DNA of 64,000 nt from Stomoxys calcitrans (GCF_963082655.1 NC_081555.1:90160272-90224271), one strand, 5' to 3'. Positions 1-11,632 are shown, numbered from the stretch's first letter. Program-made: numbers and translations. Notes: generated by a model not told the origin, from the sequence alone.

Positions 1-336
1 AATGTATCAATTTGCCAAACAAAAAATCGCAATAACTTTGAACATTCACAGAGGATTAGGTAAGGCTTAAGCGGCAGTCTGATATGGGACTTATTTAGAC
101 GTTTTAGTCCCTATTTGGAAAAGGAGAAGGAAAATGCCTTCTAGTTCCTACCGTTGACCCATCCAGATCGCTTTAAAAAGCCCAAAAACTTGCGAATGTT
201 CTCATCTGCTAACTCAGACAGAGAACTACGAACCTAAAATGGAACTAATATAACGAAGATCATAGAAGCTGTGGTCATCCAACACTTCCTAGTCGCATAT
301 CCTTCCGCTTAGATCTTCCGATACAAAGGTAACATC
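1..336 (-). pseudogene. 3' end of a non-LTR retrotransposon (LINE), decayed
   Basis: Read on the minus strand, about 240 to 150 gives RSSLSELADENIRKFLGFLK followed by RSGWVNGRN and a stop. The same C-terminal signature (WFNGRN then stop) and a similar downstream 3' UTR recur on the plus strand near 61,970-62,080. So this is the C-terminus and 3' UTR of that LINE family. The start lies beyond the window edge or is cut off by the foldback element at 339. No intact reading frame remains. Confidence 0.6.
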
Positions 337-338
337 TA

Positions 339-935
339 AAGGGTGATTTTTTTGAGGTTAGGATTTTCATGCATTAGTATTTGACAGATCACGTGGGATT
401 TCAGACATGGTGTCAAAGAGAAAGATGCTCAGTATGCTTTGACATTTCATCATGAATAGACTTACTAACGAGCAACGCTTGCAAATCATTGAATTTTATT
501 ACCAAAATCAGTGTTCGGTTCGAAATGTGTTCATTCACTGTAACGTTGCGTCCAACAGCATCTTTGAAAAAATACGGTCCAATGATTCCACCAGCGTACA
601 AACCACACCAAACAGTGCATTTTTCGGGATGCATGGGCAGTTCTTGAACGGCTTCTGGTTGCTCTTCACTCCAAATGCGGCAATTTTGCTTATTTACGTA
701 GCCATTCAACCAGAAATGAGCCTCATCGCTGAACGGTGAATGAACACATTTCGAACCGAACACTGATTTTGGTAATAAAATTCAATGATTTGCAAGCGTT
801 GCTCGTTAGTAAGTCTATTCATGATGAAATGTCAAAGCATAATGAGCATCTTTCTCTTTGACACCATGTCTGAAATCCCACGTGATCTGTCAAATACTAA
901 TGCATGAAAATCCTAACCTCAAAAAAATCACCCTT
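339..935. mobile_element. Foldback DNA transposon, Tc1/mariner-type, copy 1
   Basis: A 597-bp element flanked by TA at 337-338 and 936-937, with ends AAGGGTGATTTTTTTGAGG in inverted orientation. The inverted arms are over 200 bp. Each arm contains the start of a transposase, reading MNRLTNEQRLQIIEFYYQNQ on the plus strand from 452 and nearly the same on the minus strand from the right arm. The centre holds an internal piece of the transposase catalytic domain on the minus strand (DEAHFWLNGYVNKQNCRIW, then HPEKCTVWCG). This is therefore not a simple deletion derivative: two copies of the 5' end face each other around a catalytic fragment. It cannot encode a working enzyme. A second copy is at 57,068-57,674. 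Confidence 0.85.
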
Positions 936-1559
936 TATTACCTCCTGCCTGTTCCTGGTAATAATGGTCGGCTTATTTCCGTTATTACAAATCGCCAGAT
1001 TGAATCTTTTAGTACATAGCTCCAGATAATGATATATTCACAATTTAAATGGACTCTTAAACTACCGGGGTCCACGGGGGCCTTCAAAGTTGATCACCTC
1101 GACCCTACAGAATTTTGTTCGGGCTGCTGCGGATTATAAGGGAGCTATATCTAAACATGTACCGAATTTTCCAATTTATAGCAAGTTGCTATATTTAAAT
1201 CTCGATAATAGTTAAAGTGTACAAAATTACCTTTCAAACAATGTTTATTATGGCTTGTTTGACTGTTGGCCACGAATTATGGGTTGTGAACGCTCCAGGA
1301 TTATGTAGCCTACTCCACCGCTTTGCCGGTCGTAGAATAGTAGAATAGTTGACTGTCTGATTATATATAAGTGAGGTAAAGCAAAAGTCGGAAGGCGCCC
1401 GTTATATGATATCCTAAACCTACCCTTCACGCAAAAAAAGCAGCCAGTATGTTGAGCAACTTGTTCAAGCGCGGATGATTAAATCGGAAAGTGATAATTC
1501 ATAAAGTTTCGTCTTAAGTGCAAAATGCTGATATGACAAAAATCATTAAAGCAGTGGAC
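936..1559. other. No recognisable feature
   Basis: About 620 bp of AT-rich sequence with only short open frames on both strands. I see no element ends, splice-supported exon or family match. It may be old transposon sequence. Confidence 0.4.
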
Positions 1560-2470
1560 AATTGGCGGCACAAGAAAACACAACGACAATTTTTAAGGCA
1601 TCTACATACATTTACGCGATAAAGAATTGTGCGATGCTTGATATGCAGCCCTGTGGCGCCTATATTCCGAACTTCGCCTCCATGGTTGCGCTTATGCTGA
1701 AGGAGCTCGGCATACTGAAGGAGGACCAGTGCAATTCTGGATGTTATGGATCCGGAGTAGAGTGAAGAGGATCTTCGACTACCTGGCACCGGTACCGACT
1801 GGATTTCGGGCATTTATGATCCGTTTTCCTGGGTGGGATGAAAGGAGGGCGAATGCTGTGTTTAAGGAGGACGAGACCTCAATCTTCACTGAAGGCTCCA
1901 AGATGGAGTCAGGGACTGGTTTGGAGGTCTTCTCCGACGTACTCAATATAAGCATGTCTCTGAGACTGCCGGATGAGTGTACGGTCTTTCAGCCAAAGGT
2001 CTGTGCCATTACAGTGGCCGCAAGAAAAATTCTGGTATGGGATTTACCGCCCTCAAAACTCAGGTTTTATGTGGACAGTATAGCAGATCTCATGGCCCTG
2101 GGGACGAGGATGGTGAGGTCGAAGTGCGTGGCAGATTACTTGGAGTCCCTAAATAGGCTCCGAATCCAGGATGTGAGGCTGACATGGGTTCCGGGACATT
2201 AAGGGGATACCAGAAATTGAGGGTGAGGATGAATGCGCCAGGAGGGGACCGGTCTTGCTTACGTGCCATTTGTCGGGCTACTGAGCATAGTAGAAGAGAT
2301 GGCCAGAGCGGTGTCGGAGGCAAGACGTTACTCGGCAGTTGGTTGCCGGACTGCTAGGGCGCTCTGGCTTGTCATCGATTGGAGGAGGACGAAGGAGTTA
2401 CTGGCGTTCGATAAGTACCTTAACGTGGGTCTCAACCGGACACTGTGCCATAATACCGCACAATGACTTC
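1560..2470 (+). pseudogene. LINE ORF2 fragment with dead RNase H domain
   Basis: The longest open part is 1,729-2,202. It reads as the RNase H region of an insect non-LTR retrotransposon: an xGSK motif (EGSKMESGTGLEVFSD), then FYVDSIADLMALG, ending in the WVPGH motif. The first catalytic Asp of the usual TDGSK is Glu here, and the usual AE before the second helix is PK (FQPKVCAI), so the domain is inactive. After a stop at 2,200 the reading continues in another frame to about 2,466 (GTGLAYVPF, then ARALWLVIDWRRTKELLAF), as in the tail of such ORF2 proteins. Fragments of the upstream part are only hinted at between 1,560 and 1,728. Confidence 0.75.
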
Positions 2471-2507
2471 TATAAAGCGTTTCACACCCGCTTCCCGCAT
2501 TCCTTCT

Positions 2508-3222
2508 CTTTTTATACCCACCACTAAGGATGGGGTATACTTATATATTTTGGATCGTATATATATTCTGGATCTTCTCGAAATTCTGATTCTAACTAGC
2601 CATGTCAGTCCGTCCGTCCGTCTGTCGAAGTCACGATAGCTGTCGAACGCGTAGAGCTAGCCGCTTGAACAGATACTTTATATTGATGTAGGTCGTTGGG
2701 GATCGCAAATGGGCCATATCGGTTTAGATTTGGATATAGCTCCCATATAAACCGTTCTCCCGATTTGAATTCTTGAGCCCCTGGAAGCCTCAATTTTAAT
2801 CCGATTTGGCTGAAATTTTGCGTATAGTATTCTGTTATGACTTCCAACAACGGAGCCAAATACGGTCTAAATCGACCTATAACCTGATATAGCTGCCATA
2901 TAAACCGATCTCCCGATTCGACCTGGAAGCCGCTTTTTTTGTCCGATTTGGCTGAAATTTTGCACGTAGTGTTCTATTTTGAGTTCCAACAACTGTGCTA
3001 AGTAAGGTGTTCTGTTATGACTCCCGTTTCAAATCGGTCAAGAACATCATATGGCTCCCCTATAATCCGATCTCCCGATTTGAATTCTTGAGCTCTTACA
3101 AGACGCGATTTTTATCCGATTTGGCTGAAATTTTGCATATAGTGTTCTATTATGACTCTCAACAACTGCACCAAGATTTGGCCCGGCCGAACTTAGCACG
3201 ATTTTTCTTGTTTATCTATTCG
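2508..3222 (+). mobile_element. DINE/Helentron-like element inserted in LINE
   Basis: It begins with a TTTTTATACCCACCAC end, followed by the conserved block running into a CCGTCCGTCC-type tract. Several degenerate subrepeats follow (TATAGCTCCCATATAAACCG, GATTTGGCTGAAATTTTGCA). It ends in a GGCCCGGCCGAA hairpin and a TTTTTCTTGTTT tail. It splits the LINE: the RNase H fragment lies to the left, and the LINE 3' UTR resumes at about 3,226. Confidence 0.8.
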
Positions 3223-3225
3223 CAT

Positions 3226-3350
3226 ATAACCTCTGGATGTGGTGCGAGGTCTGACATCTTCTTTCTCTTCTAATTCTGTATTGGGTATGACAATGGGCCA
3301 AACTGGGCTCGCCTATTGTGGGCAACCCATTCTACCTTACCTAACCTAAA
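3226..3350 (+). pseudogene. LINE 3' UTR remnant
   Basis: Sequence around GGGCCAAACTGGGCTCGCC, GTGGGCAACCCATTC and a CTTACCTAACCTAA tail is the expected 3' end of the LINE whose RNase H region lies at 1,560-2,470, now separated by the element at 2,508-3,222. The tail of short TAACC-like repeats is a LINE 3' terminus, not a telomere. Confidence 0.5.
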
Positions 3351-4012
3351 TATAATTGTTTATCATAAAATGGAAATAAATCTGAACAAGTTTTAATAAC
3401 CAATTTATAATTAGAAAATATTTGAGATTAATTTTTGCCAGAGCATTAAATTGAACTTGCCATCCTTTTCAATATGCACAGTCTATTTTAAAAATAAAAA
3501 TAATATACCTGTTTTCTATATCAATGAAAAAGGTATTGCCGGGGTAAAAACATTAAAATTGTCACAAATTCGTGCAAGAATTTATCGAAAGAAGACATAT
3601 ACTTTCATCGTCAACAAAGTCCAACGTTTCTCACAAAGACGTGTACTCTTCGAAAATTTACATTATGTGACACGAATTATATTATTGCGTATACCTTGCA
3701 CTTACACTTAGATCCCTATGTCGTTCGTTCCTTCGGGACCTTGTTGTGGTTATGGAGTAAGGTTTGGGTGATGGATAAAATTTCCTGACTATGTGAATAT
3801 AAAGGATCCAAAAAAGAAATATACACGATTAAATCATAATCGGACAAAGGAATCGAGGATTAGGCGTTAATGGGTTAAGGTGTCAAAATCGGGAAAGGGA
3901 AACGAGGATTAGGAATTGTGAGTACAGCCTTAGAACCTATCGCACAGTGCGCGGTTATGACTCCCGAAGAGTATTCAGTGACCGCGTGCTGAAGGCAAAC
4001 AGTTTGTTTGTC
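3351..4012. other. No recognisable feature
   Basis: AT-rich spacer of about 660 bp. An 86-codon open frame (3,451-3,711) has no recognisable domain, no signal peptide and no supporting context, so it is not called as a gene. Confidence 0.4.
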
Positions 4013-4013
4013 C

Positions 4014-5060
4014 TTTTTATACCCTCCATCATAGGATGGGGGTATACTAATTTCGTCATTCTGTTTGAAACTCCTCGAAATATTTGTCCAAGACCCCATA
4101 AAGTATATTTTCTTGATCGTCATGATATTTTAAGTCAATCTAGCCATGTCCGTTCGTCTGCCTTTCGAAATCTAGCTAACTTTCGAGGGAGTAAAGCTAT
4201 CCGCTTGAAATTTTGCACAAATACTTATTATTAGTGTAGGTCGGTTTGGATTGTAAATGGGTCATATCAGTCCATCTTTTGATATAGCTACCATATAAAC
4301 CGATCTGGGATCTTGACTTCTTGAGCTACTAGAGGACGCAACTCTTATCTGATTTGGCTGAAATTTTGCATGAGATGTTTTATTATAGTTTTTAACAACT
4401 GTGCCAGGTATAATTTAAATCGGTCGATAACATGACATAGCTGTCATATACAATTTGGCTGAAATTTTGCACGTGGTGTTTCGTTATGTCGTCCAACAAC
4501 TGTGCCAAGTACGGTGTAAATCGGTTCATAACCTGATATAGCTGCCATATAAACTGATCTTGGATCTTGACTTCCTGGCACATTAGAGGGAGCAATACCT
4601 ATCCCATTTAGCTGAAACTTTGCATGAGGTGTTTTGTTATGACTTCCATAAACTGTGCCAGATATGGCTCAAATCGGTTCATAACCTGATATAGCTGTCA
4701 TATAAACCGATCTTGGATCTTAACTTCTTGAGCCTCAAGAGGGCGTAATTATTATCCGATTTGGCTGAAATTTTGTACAACGCCTTCTCCCATGACTTTT
4801 AATATTAATAATAATATTATTATATTTAAATATATTTGTCGAATATGGTCTGAATCAGTCTTCGGCCTGCTACAGCTCCCTTGTAAACCGATGTCCCTAT
4901 TTTACTTTTTGAGCCCCTAAATTGCCCAATTCTTATTCGCTCAATTCAATTAGCATAGCAATTATTTTATTTTATCCTTTGTTTGTCTAAAGAGGTGGAG
5001 GTGGTGGAGGGTATATAAGATTCGGCCCGGCCGAATTTAACACGCTTTTACTTGTTCGGT
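4014..5060 (+). mobile_element. DINE/Helentron-like element
   Basis: Left end TTTTTATACCCTCCATCATA, right end with the hairpin TTCGGCCCGGCCGAA and then CACGCTTTTACTTGTT. The middle has about five imperfect subrepeats of 150-180 bp with the motifs CATATAAACCGATCT and GATTTGGCTGAAATTTTGCA. Non-coding and non-autonomous. Confidence 0.85.
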
Positions 5061-5261
5061 CTGGGATCTTGAATTTTAGATCCTCTAGAGGGCGCAATTA
5101 TTATTCGATCTGATTGAAATTTTTTGTAACGTGCTTTGTTTTGCCTTCTAACAACTAGGTAAATCGGTTCATCATCATCAATAGCCATTAATTAATATAT
5201 GGGTAATGGCTAACGATCGTTTAGATGTTCAAACATTTTAAAGTGTTTCCTTCAAAGGTAA

Positions 5262-6304
5262 AACAAGTAAAAAGGCGTTAAGTTCGGCAGGGCCGAACTT
5301 TGGATACCCACCACCTCGGGTATATATGTAAACCACCTTTCGTCATAATTCGGTGAAAAATGCATACCTTATGCCCCATAGCAGCTATATCGAAATATGT
5401 TCCGATTTGGACCAAATACTAATAAGTACAAGTCATTGTTCAATTGCGTATAACAAAATATTGGTCTTTTTAGTAGCTATATCTAAAAATAAACCGATCT
5501 GAACCATATACGACACGAATGTCGAAAAGCCTACCATAAGTCAATGTATCAAATTTCAGTGAAATCGGATTATAAATGTGCCTTTTATATGGCCAGGACT
5601 TTAAATTGAGATTTCGGTCTATATGGCAGCTATATCCAAATCTGGACCGATCTGAACCAAATATCAAGGGGCTAAACTTAACTCACTAATGAGCCCAGAA
5701 CGTTAAACCAAGAGTTCGGTCTATATGGCGGCTATATCCAGATCTGGACCGATCTGAACCAAATAGCAAGGGGCTAAACTTAACTCACTGTCCCAAATTT
5801 CGGCGACATAGGTCAATAAATGCGCCTTTTATTGGCGCAAAACCTTAAATCGAGAGATCGGTCTATATGGCAGCTATATCCAAATCTGGACCGATCTGGG
5901 CCAAATTGAAGAAGGATGTCGAAGGGCCTAACAGAACTTACTGTCCCAAATTTCAGCAAAATCGGATAATAAATGTGGCTTTTATGGGCCTAAGAACCTA
6001 AATCAGCGGATCGGTCTATATAGGGGCTATATCAACATATAGTCCGATATAGTCCATCTTCGATCTTAACCTGCTTATGGACAGAAAGGGAATCTGAGTA
6101 AAGTTTCAGCTCAATATCTCTATTTTCAAAGACTGTAGCGTGATTTCAACAGACAGACGTACGGAAATGGCTAGATCGTCTTAGATTTGTAAGTTGATCA
6201 AGAATATATATATATACTTTATAGGGTCGGAAATGGATATTTCGATGTGTTGCAAACGGAACGACAAAATGAATATACCCCCAGCCTTCGGTGGAGGGTA
6301 TAAA
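5262..6304 (-). mobile_element. DINE/Helentron-like element, reverse orientation
   Basis: It starts with ACAAGTAAAAAGGCGTTAAG and the hairpin TTCGGCAGGGCCGAA, and ends with the reversed 5' end (CGGTGGAGGGTATAAAA). Internal subrepeats carry GGTCTATATGGCAGCTATAT. A different subfamily from the neighbour at 4,014-5,060. Confidence 0.85.
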
Positions 6305-6354
6305 ATGTTTAAAATTAAATCAGTAGACAATATTTGTTGATATCAGTAAACTTA

Positions 6355-6650
6355 TTTTCCTGGTTGTATATGGGAGCTATAGGTATATCTGAAATGATTT
6401 TATTTTTAATCAATAGCTTGCATCCTTGGTCCAAAAAAGTACCAATTTTACCACAATCGGATAAATAATGCAACTGTAACTTGATCACAAAAAAACCATT
6501 GACAGGTGAACAGACACACAGGATAACATACCTATTTCGAATCAAGAAGTGATTCTTACTCGATCGGTATAGCTCTTCTCCTTCTTGAAGTTACAAACAA
6601 ACGAACAAAATTTGATAGCCTGGTATCACAGTGCTGGTGTATGGTATAAA
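6355..6650 (-). mobile_element. DINE-like fragment
   Basis: Degenerate reversed remnant: TATATGGGAGCTATAGGTAT, a CAATCGGATAAATAATGCAA block, a shortened GACAGGTGAACAGACACAC stretch and GGTGTATGGTATAAAA at the end. It lies immediately upstream of the first secreted-protein gene promoter. Confidence 0.5.
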
Positions 6651-6739
6651 AAAAGCGAAATAATTAATTAAGACTCTTTATCATCTAGTTTGTCATTTGA
6701 ATGCAAATGAATGCATTTGATTTCAAGTCTTTCAATTTT

Positions 6740-6768
6740 TATTTATCTCGGAAATGCTATTTAAACTA
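6740..6768 (+). promoter_or_regulatory. Core promoter of secreted-protein gene 1
   Basis: A TATTTAT stretch at 6,740-6,746 lies upstream of TTTAAACTAATTTG at 6,760. The latter matches TTCAAACTAATTCG at the inferred start of gene 4. Spacing (about 20 bp) is shorter than in the other three genes, so the TATA assignment is weak. The inferred start lies about 74 bp before the ATG. Confidence 0.4.
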
Positions 6769-6836
6769 ATTTGAAGAGGGTAGACCGATTGTGTGGTTTG
6801 CGCATTTGCAGTGACTATAACACAGTGTATACAGCA

Positions 6837-7504
6837 ATGGCTAATAAGTTCTTCGGTGCAACAGGTGTTTAGTAAAAATTAAATTTTAGATTCTTGAACG
6901 AAACTTAAAACGTGATTTCTTTTTGTTTAATAAAGTTTCGTTGTGGTTGTTGGTCACTTTGGTCCATGTAAGTCATGGTGAGTTGGTGGAGAAATCCCTG
7001 CTACAAGCTGTGGCCACCAACAACCAACGCCTGGGCAGAGCAGCACAATGTGTAGCCGATTTGTTTGAAGATGCTGAAGTACAAACCAAATGTAATACTG
7101 TGGTCGAAGGAGGCATAGGATTTTTGAGAGGTTATAAGGGCAAAACTCTGACCGATGAAGGGTACATAAATTTGGCAAATCTGGTCATCATGACTGCTGT
7201 GACCAACATGCAAGGCGTTCACCCTAAATGTGCAAGTGCTGGTGATTCCTACACTGTCAGCAATACACCATCATCGGGAGCTAATTTGTCCAAGACTGGT
7301 GGAGTTTTCGTACGCATTGGTGATGTGTGCGATTGTTTGATCAAAAAAGGCGATAATGATCTATTGGCTAAAGTTCCAGCTTTCTATGCCAAGATCATTG
7401 AAGGACTTGCTTCGGATACTGGCGCTGATCTTGTGGATGTTCTCTACAAACATGAGTCTACCTTGGCAAATGATTTGGCCAGTTTGTCTGGTGATTGTAA
7501 ATAG
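6837..7504 (+). CDS. Secreted ~20-kDa four-Cys protein, array member 1 (two exons)
   Basis: Exon 1 is 6,837-6,864 and exon 2 is 6,936-7,504; the intron (6,865-6,935, GT...AG, phase 1) is supported by the same structure in three paralogues. The 198-residue product begins MANKFFGATVSLWLLVTLVH, with a signal peptide cleaved probably after Gly24. Open-frame prediction alone would start wrongly at 6,923, inside the intron. The mature part looks mostly helical and has the family cysteines at 48, 108, 143 and 197, plus two extra at 62 and 141 that the paralogues lack, perhaps a third disulphide. There is one NLS glycosylation sequon at Asn126. An AATAAA lies at 7,580-7,585. Closest relative is array member 2, sharing blocks such as NLVIMTAVTNMQGV and YAKIIEGLASDTG. 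Function unknown; secretion is inferred from the leader. A salivary or gut protein, for example a hematobin-like one, is possible but untested. Confidence 0.9.
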
Positions 7505-7810
7505 GACAAGGATTGAAAGTAGTTCAAAGAAAGAGGACCTGGTAGGATCCTTCAGAAACTACCAGCCTCTCTTGGAATTAATAAAATAATATAATTCTAA
7601 AAGTATTGTTTCGTTCAAAAGAAGCAAGCGAATGAAATTTTGAAACAAAAATTATTTTAATTTGATGGTAGTATTAATAACTCAGCTATAACAAAGAGCG
7701 TTGAATCATAGGTTAGCTTAACTGCTGTACCTCAATTTATGGCTTTGGTTCAAGAAAAGCTCCAATATCCTTAAAAACAGTTTTGATGGTGGCTATTAGT
7801 ATCGATGGTG

Positions 7811-7885
7811 GCCCCATGCAGCATAGGTTAGTATGAAGCTTAATGTATGCTTCAGTTCGAATCCCTGCGAGAACATAAAATAAAA
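7811..7885 (+). mobile_element. SINE head fragment, degenerate
   Basis: GGTTAGTATG followed by AGTTCGAATCCCTGCGAGAAC resembles the tRNA-like A and B boxes of the SINE seen elsewhere in the window. Only the head is recognisable. Confidence 0.35.
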
Positions 7886-7971
7886 TGTTTAGCTATGGCT
7901 ACCCCTGATATACGTGGCCACAAGGCCATAAAACGGAGAACCATACGCTGAACATGACTTGAATGATATGA

Positions 7972-8376
7972 AACAAGTAAAAGCGTGCTAAGTTCGGCTG
8001 GGCCAAATCTTAGGAACCCATCACCATTGATTCTGCTAAAAATTTGTGCAAAATAAATTTAGTTGAAGGGCATAATTTTATTCTACATACCAAACTTCTG
8101 TTAAAACAGCAAAAATTAAAGATTCTAGGAACAGAACAAGAATGATCGAGAGACCGGTTTACATGGGAGCTATATCAGGTTATAAACTGATTTGGACCGT
8201 ATTTGGTACGTTTTTTGGAAGTCGTAACAGAACACCTCATGCATAATTTCAGCCAAATCGGACAGAATTACGGCTTGTGAAGACTCAAGAAGTCAAATCG
8301 GGAGATCGGTTTATATGGATGCTATATCAACTTATAGATTCGTATACCCCCATTCTATGGTGGTGGGTAAAAAAAG
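7972..8376 (-). mobile_element. DINE/Helentron-like element, short, reverse
   Basis: From ACAAGTAAAAGCGTGCTAAG and a TTCGGCTGGGCC hairpin remnant to ATTCTATGGTGGTGGGTAAA. Only two internal subrepeats remain, and the conserved block near the 5' end is largely lost. Confidence 0.75.
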
Positions 8377-8499
8377 TTCCCCTGCATGTGTTCACCTCAT
8401 TTGGGGGATTTTTTTTTCCAAAATGTGGACTTTTGCGATAGTTTATTCCGATCTGAATCGGTTTAAAAGTTAATCAAAAATCGAGAGGAGAGAATGTGA

Positions 8500-11110
8500 A
8501 GTTTTGTAATACGTTTATTTAAAACTAGCCGAATCGGACCCACTCCGCTGCGCCTTCTTTAGCTCTCTAATATCTTTATAGGGTAGGGACACTTCGCCCT
8601 GAATGTGGGTATCGAATTTTTGCCATTGTAGTCTAGGACGCCGAACGCGTTCGAATCCTGGCGAGAACATCGAACAAAGCGGTGTTTATTCCCTCTTAAT
8701 GTTGGCGACATTTGCGAATTACAATGCCATGCATGATCATTTAAAAAATTTTCTCCAAAGAGGTGTCACACTGCGGGACGTCGTTCGGACTCGGCTATAA
8801 AAAAGGTCTCTTATCATTGACTTAAGATTTGAGTCGGACAGCACTCATTGAGAGAATTTGAACCTTTTCGGTTCCTTGTGGTAATGTTCTTCCTTAGGAG
8901 AAAGTTCTCATTGGAGGATGAATGGCTCCTCAGACATTTTAACTCAAATATGGATATCAAATTCGTGCTGCACTTCCAAATCCCTTTAATTTGAGCCCCA
9001 TATTGCCATGGCCGGTAAATATGAACCGTTTGGAGGGTCTTTTGGGGCTGGGGAGGCCACCGGCACTTTGCACTGAAAATATATATGAAATTCTTTCTTT
9101 ATTCCCAACGAAAATGAAGTTAAGTTTAGGGGACGCTTTAGGACGTACACCAAAATACTTGGCTCCAAATTTGGATAGCAAATTCGTTTTCTACTCTCAA
9201 ATACCTTTCATTTGAGTCCCATATTGTCATAATGGGTCAAATAACCCATTTGCAGGAAAAGTGTCACCTGGACTGGGTACCCGCTAGGTACTTGAACCCA
9301 AATTTTAAAACCACATTCGTGTTATGGTCTCCAACACTTTTAATTTGATATCCTTGTTGTGCCCATCGGACCACTTTCGGATATGGGTGGCGTTTTTGCG
9401 GTAAAGAGGAGGGTCCGCCTCCACCCGATATGTAGAAATTATATAGCCCATGTTTTCTTCCAGACAAACGTTCACAATCTATGACAATGTTAAGAAAATC
9501 GGTTCAGCCAAGTATCATATAGTCATAATGAGCGGTGGCATGACCCCCTATACTTCGATGTGATTTTGTATGCCAGATTCGAAATCTACTCCCGAATACC
9601 TTTCATTTGAGCCACATATTGAAATGAACGTCCTATATGTCTGTTTGGGGCAGTTTTGGGGTTGGGGCAGCCCGATGGGTACATAGACTCAAAAGTTTAA
9701 TACCATATTCGTAATCTACTCTCCAAAACCTTTCATTTGATACCTACATTGTCCCGATCGGTCCACTTTTGATTTTGGGTTGTGTTTTTGGCATAAGGGG
9801 GAGCGTTCGTCACCCTTTCCGATACCGAAAAATGTTTCCTTCCATACCAACCAACATAATATGCGAAAATTTCGAGAAAATCGGTTCTGCCGTTTTTCAA
9901 TCTATACGTAACAAACAAACCGAGTCCCATATATCCGTGATTGGCTAATGTGCCCATTATGGGCGTTTTTGTGGGGGTGGGGTGGCCCCCTATACTTCGA
10001 CATGAATTTGTATGCCAGATTCGTTATCTACTCCCGCATATTTTTCATTTGGTACCCATATTGTCCTTATCGGCCCACTTTTGATTTTGGGTGGAATTTT
10101 TGGAGTAACGGTGGAAGGTCCGACCCCTTCCGTTATCAATAAATTAAAAGCCTATTCCTACTTCCTGACCATATTCATAATCTACTCCCGAATACCGATT
10201 ACCATTTGAGTCCCATATTGTCATGATCGTCCAATAAACCTATTTTAAGGGGCTTTGCGGCTGGGCGGGCCCCCAGGTATATGGACCCTATTTTTATTAT
10301 GAAATTCGTACTCTACTCTTTCATTTGTATCCCATATCCGTGATTGGCTAATGTGCTCATTTTGGGCGTTTTTGTGGGGGTGGGGTGACCCCCTATACTT
10401 CGACAAGAATTTGTAGGCCAGATTCGTTATCTACTCCCGCATATTTTTCATTTGGTATCCATATTGTCCTTATCGGTCCACTTTTGATTTTGGGTGGTGT
10501 TTTTGGGGTAACGGTGGAGGGTTCGCCCTCTTCCGTTATCAATAAATTATGAAGCCTATTCCTACTTCCTGACCATATCCGTAATCTACTCCCGAATACC
10601 TTTCATTTGAGTCCCATATTGTCATGATCGTCAAATAAACCTATTTTAAGGGGTTTTGGGGTTGGGGCGGCCCCCCTGGTACTTGGACCCCATTTTTATT
10701 ATGAAATTCGTACTTTACTCTTGAATACCTTTCATTTGAGTCACATATTGTCCCGATCGGTCCACTTTTATTTTTGGGTAGTACTTTTGGGGTAAGGGGG
10801 AGGGTCCGCCACCCCCTTCCGATATCAACAAATTACATAGCCTATGTTTCCTTTCAGACCAACCTACACAATCTGTCAAAATTTCAAGGTAATCGGTTCT
10901 GCCGTTTTTCAGTCTATACGGAACAAACAAACCGAGTCCCATATATCCGTGATTGGCTAATGTGCCCAGTTTGGGCGTTTTTGTGGGGGTGGGGTGACCC
11001 CCTATACTTCGACATGAATTTGTATGCCAGATTCGTTATCTACGTCCGCATACTTTTCATTTGGTATCCATCTATTGCAATTCAAATATCCTTTTATCCT
11101 TGGTAATTGG
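8500..11110 (+). mobile_element. Repeat family C element (Helitron-like?), plus orientation
   Basis: A distinct, GC-richer family. It starts near ACTAGCCGAATCGGACCCAC, includes a SINE at 8,616-8,905, then has repeated blocks of several hundred bp containing TTTCATTTGAGTCCCATATT, ATTTTGGGTGGTGTTTTTGG and TATACGGAACAAACAAACC. At least three to four internal blocks can be followed (about 9,500, 9,960, 10,330 and 10,930). The same family, reversed, occupies 29,620-33,370. Non-coding. It may be a non-autonomous Helitron; the ends are not clear enough to prove this. Confidence 0.6.
8616..8905 (+). mobile_element. SINE copy inside family C element
   Basis: The B-box-like GTTCGAATCCTGGCGAGA is followed by the SINE body (GACATTTGCGAATTACAATG, GTTCGGACTCGGCTATAAAA, CACTCATTGA). 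The A-box part is degenerate. The same SINE with the same left junction occurs in the reversed family C copy at 32,985-33,265, so it probably travelled with the host element rather than inserting here. Confidence 0.7.
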
Positions 11111-11595
11111 GCGGTGAAACTGAAATAGCTCTTGATTTGACTTTCCAATAAACATTGGGAGTTTAAGTCATCTCTCTTTTTTATGGGAAAGGCCCACCCA
11201 ACAAAATTAAATAACAGATTAAATAATACCGCAGCTTTAGCTTAGCCAAGAAGATTAAGTCTTCATTCCAGAAGTAATTGATAGCCTGATGCCAGTCAGC
11301 GGGTCTAGATAATATTTAATATGCATTTTATGTCTAAGCTAATGATGTCGAAAATCTTGTTTTGTAGCAAAACTCTGCAGAAAGCTGCTTCGACAGCTAC
11401 TTCCATTGAATATTAGAGCAGTTTAAATATTTCGCATAGAATATGCTACTGAAATGGATTAATTCTTAAGCTGAAAGCCATGACGGCGGGACCATCTAAA
11501 GTAGACATGTTAATAATTGCCTCAATAAAATGATATTTTATTGCAGTTAAGCCCCTAGGTTGATAGTTCAAATGCTAATGATAGTTGGCTTTGTT
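11111..11595. other. Intergenic region upstream of gene 2
   Basis: AT-rich, without recognisable element ends. Probably ordinary intergenic or regulatory DNA of secreted-protein gene 2. Confidence 0.35.
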
Positions 11596-11632
11596 TATAA
11601 AATTCTTTTAAATTTGCAAAATCTCTTCAAAC
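11596..11632 (+). promoter_or_regulatory. Core promoter of secreted-protein gene 2
   Basis: TATAAAA at 11,596-11,602 is exactly 30 bp upstream of TTCAAAC at 11,626-11,632. The same pair with nearly the same spacing precedes genes 3 and 4, so TTCAAAC is probably the initiator. The ATG follows 47 bp after its A. Confidence 0.65.
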
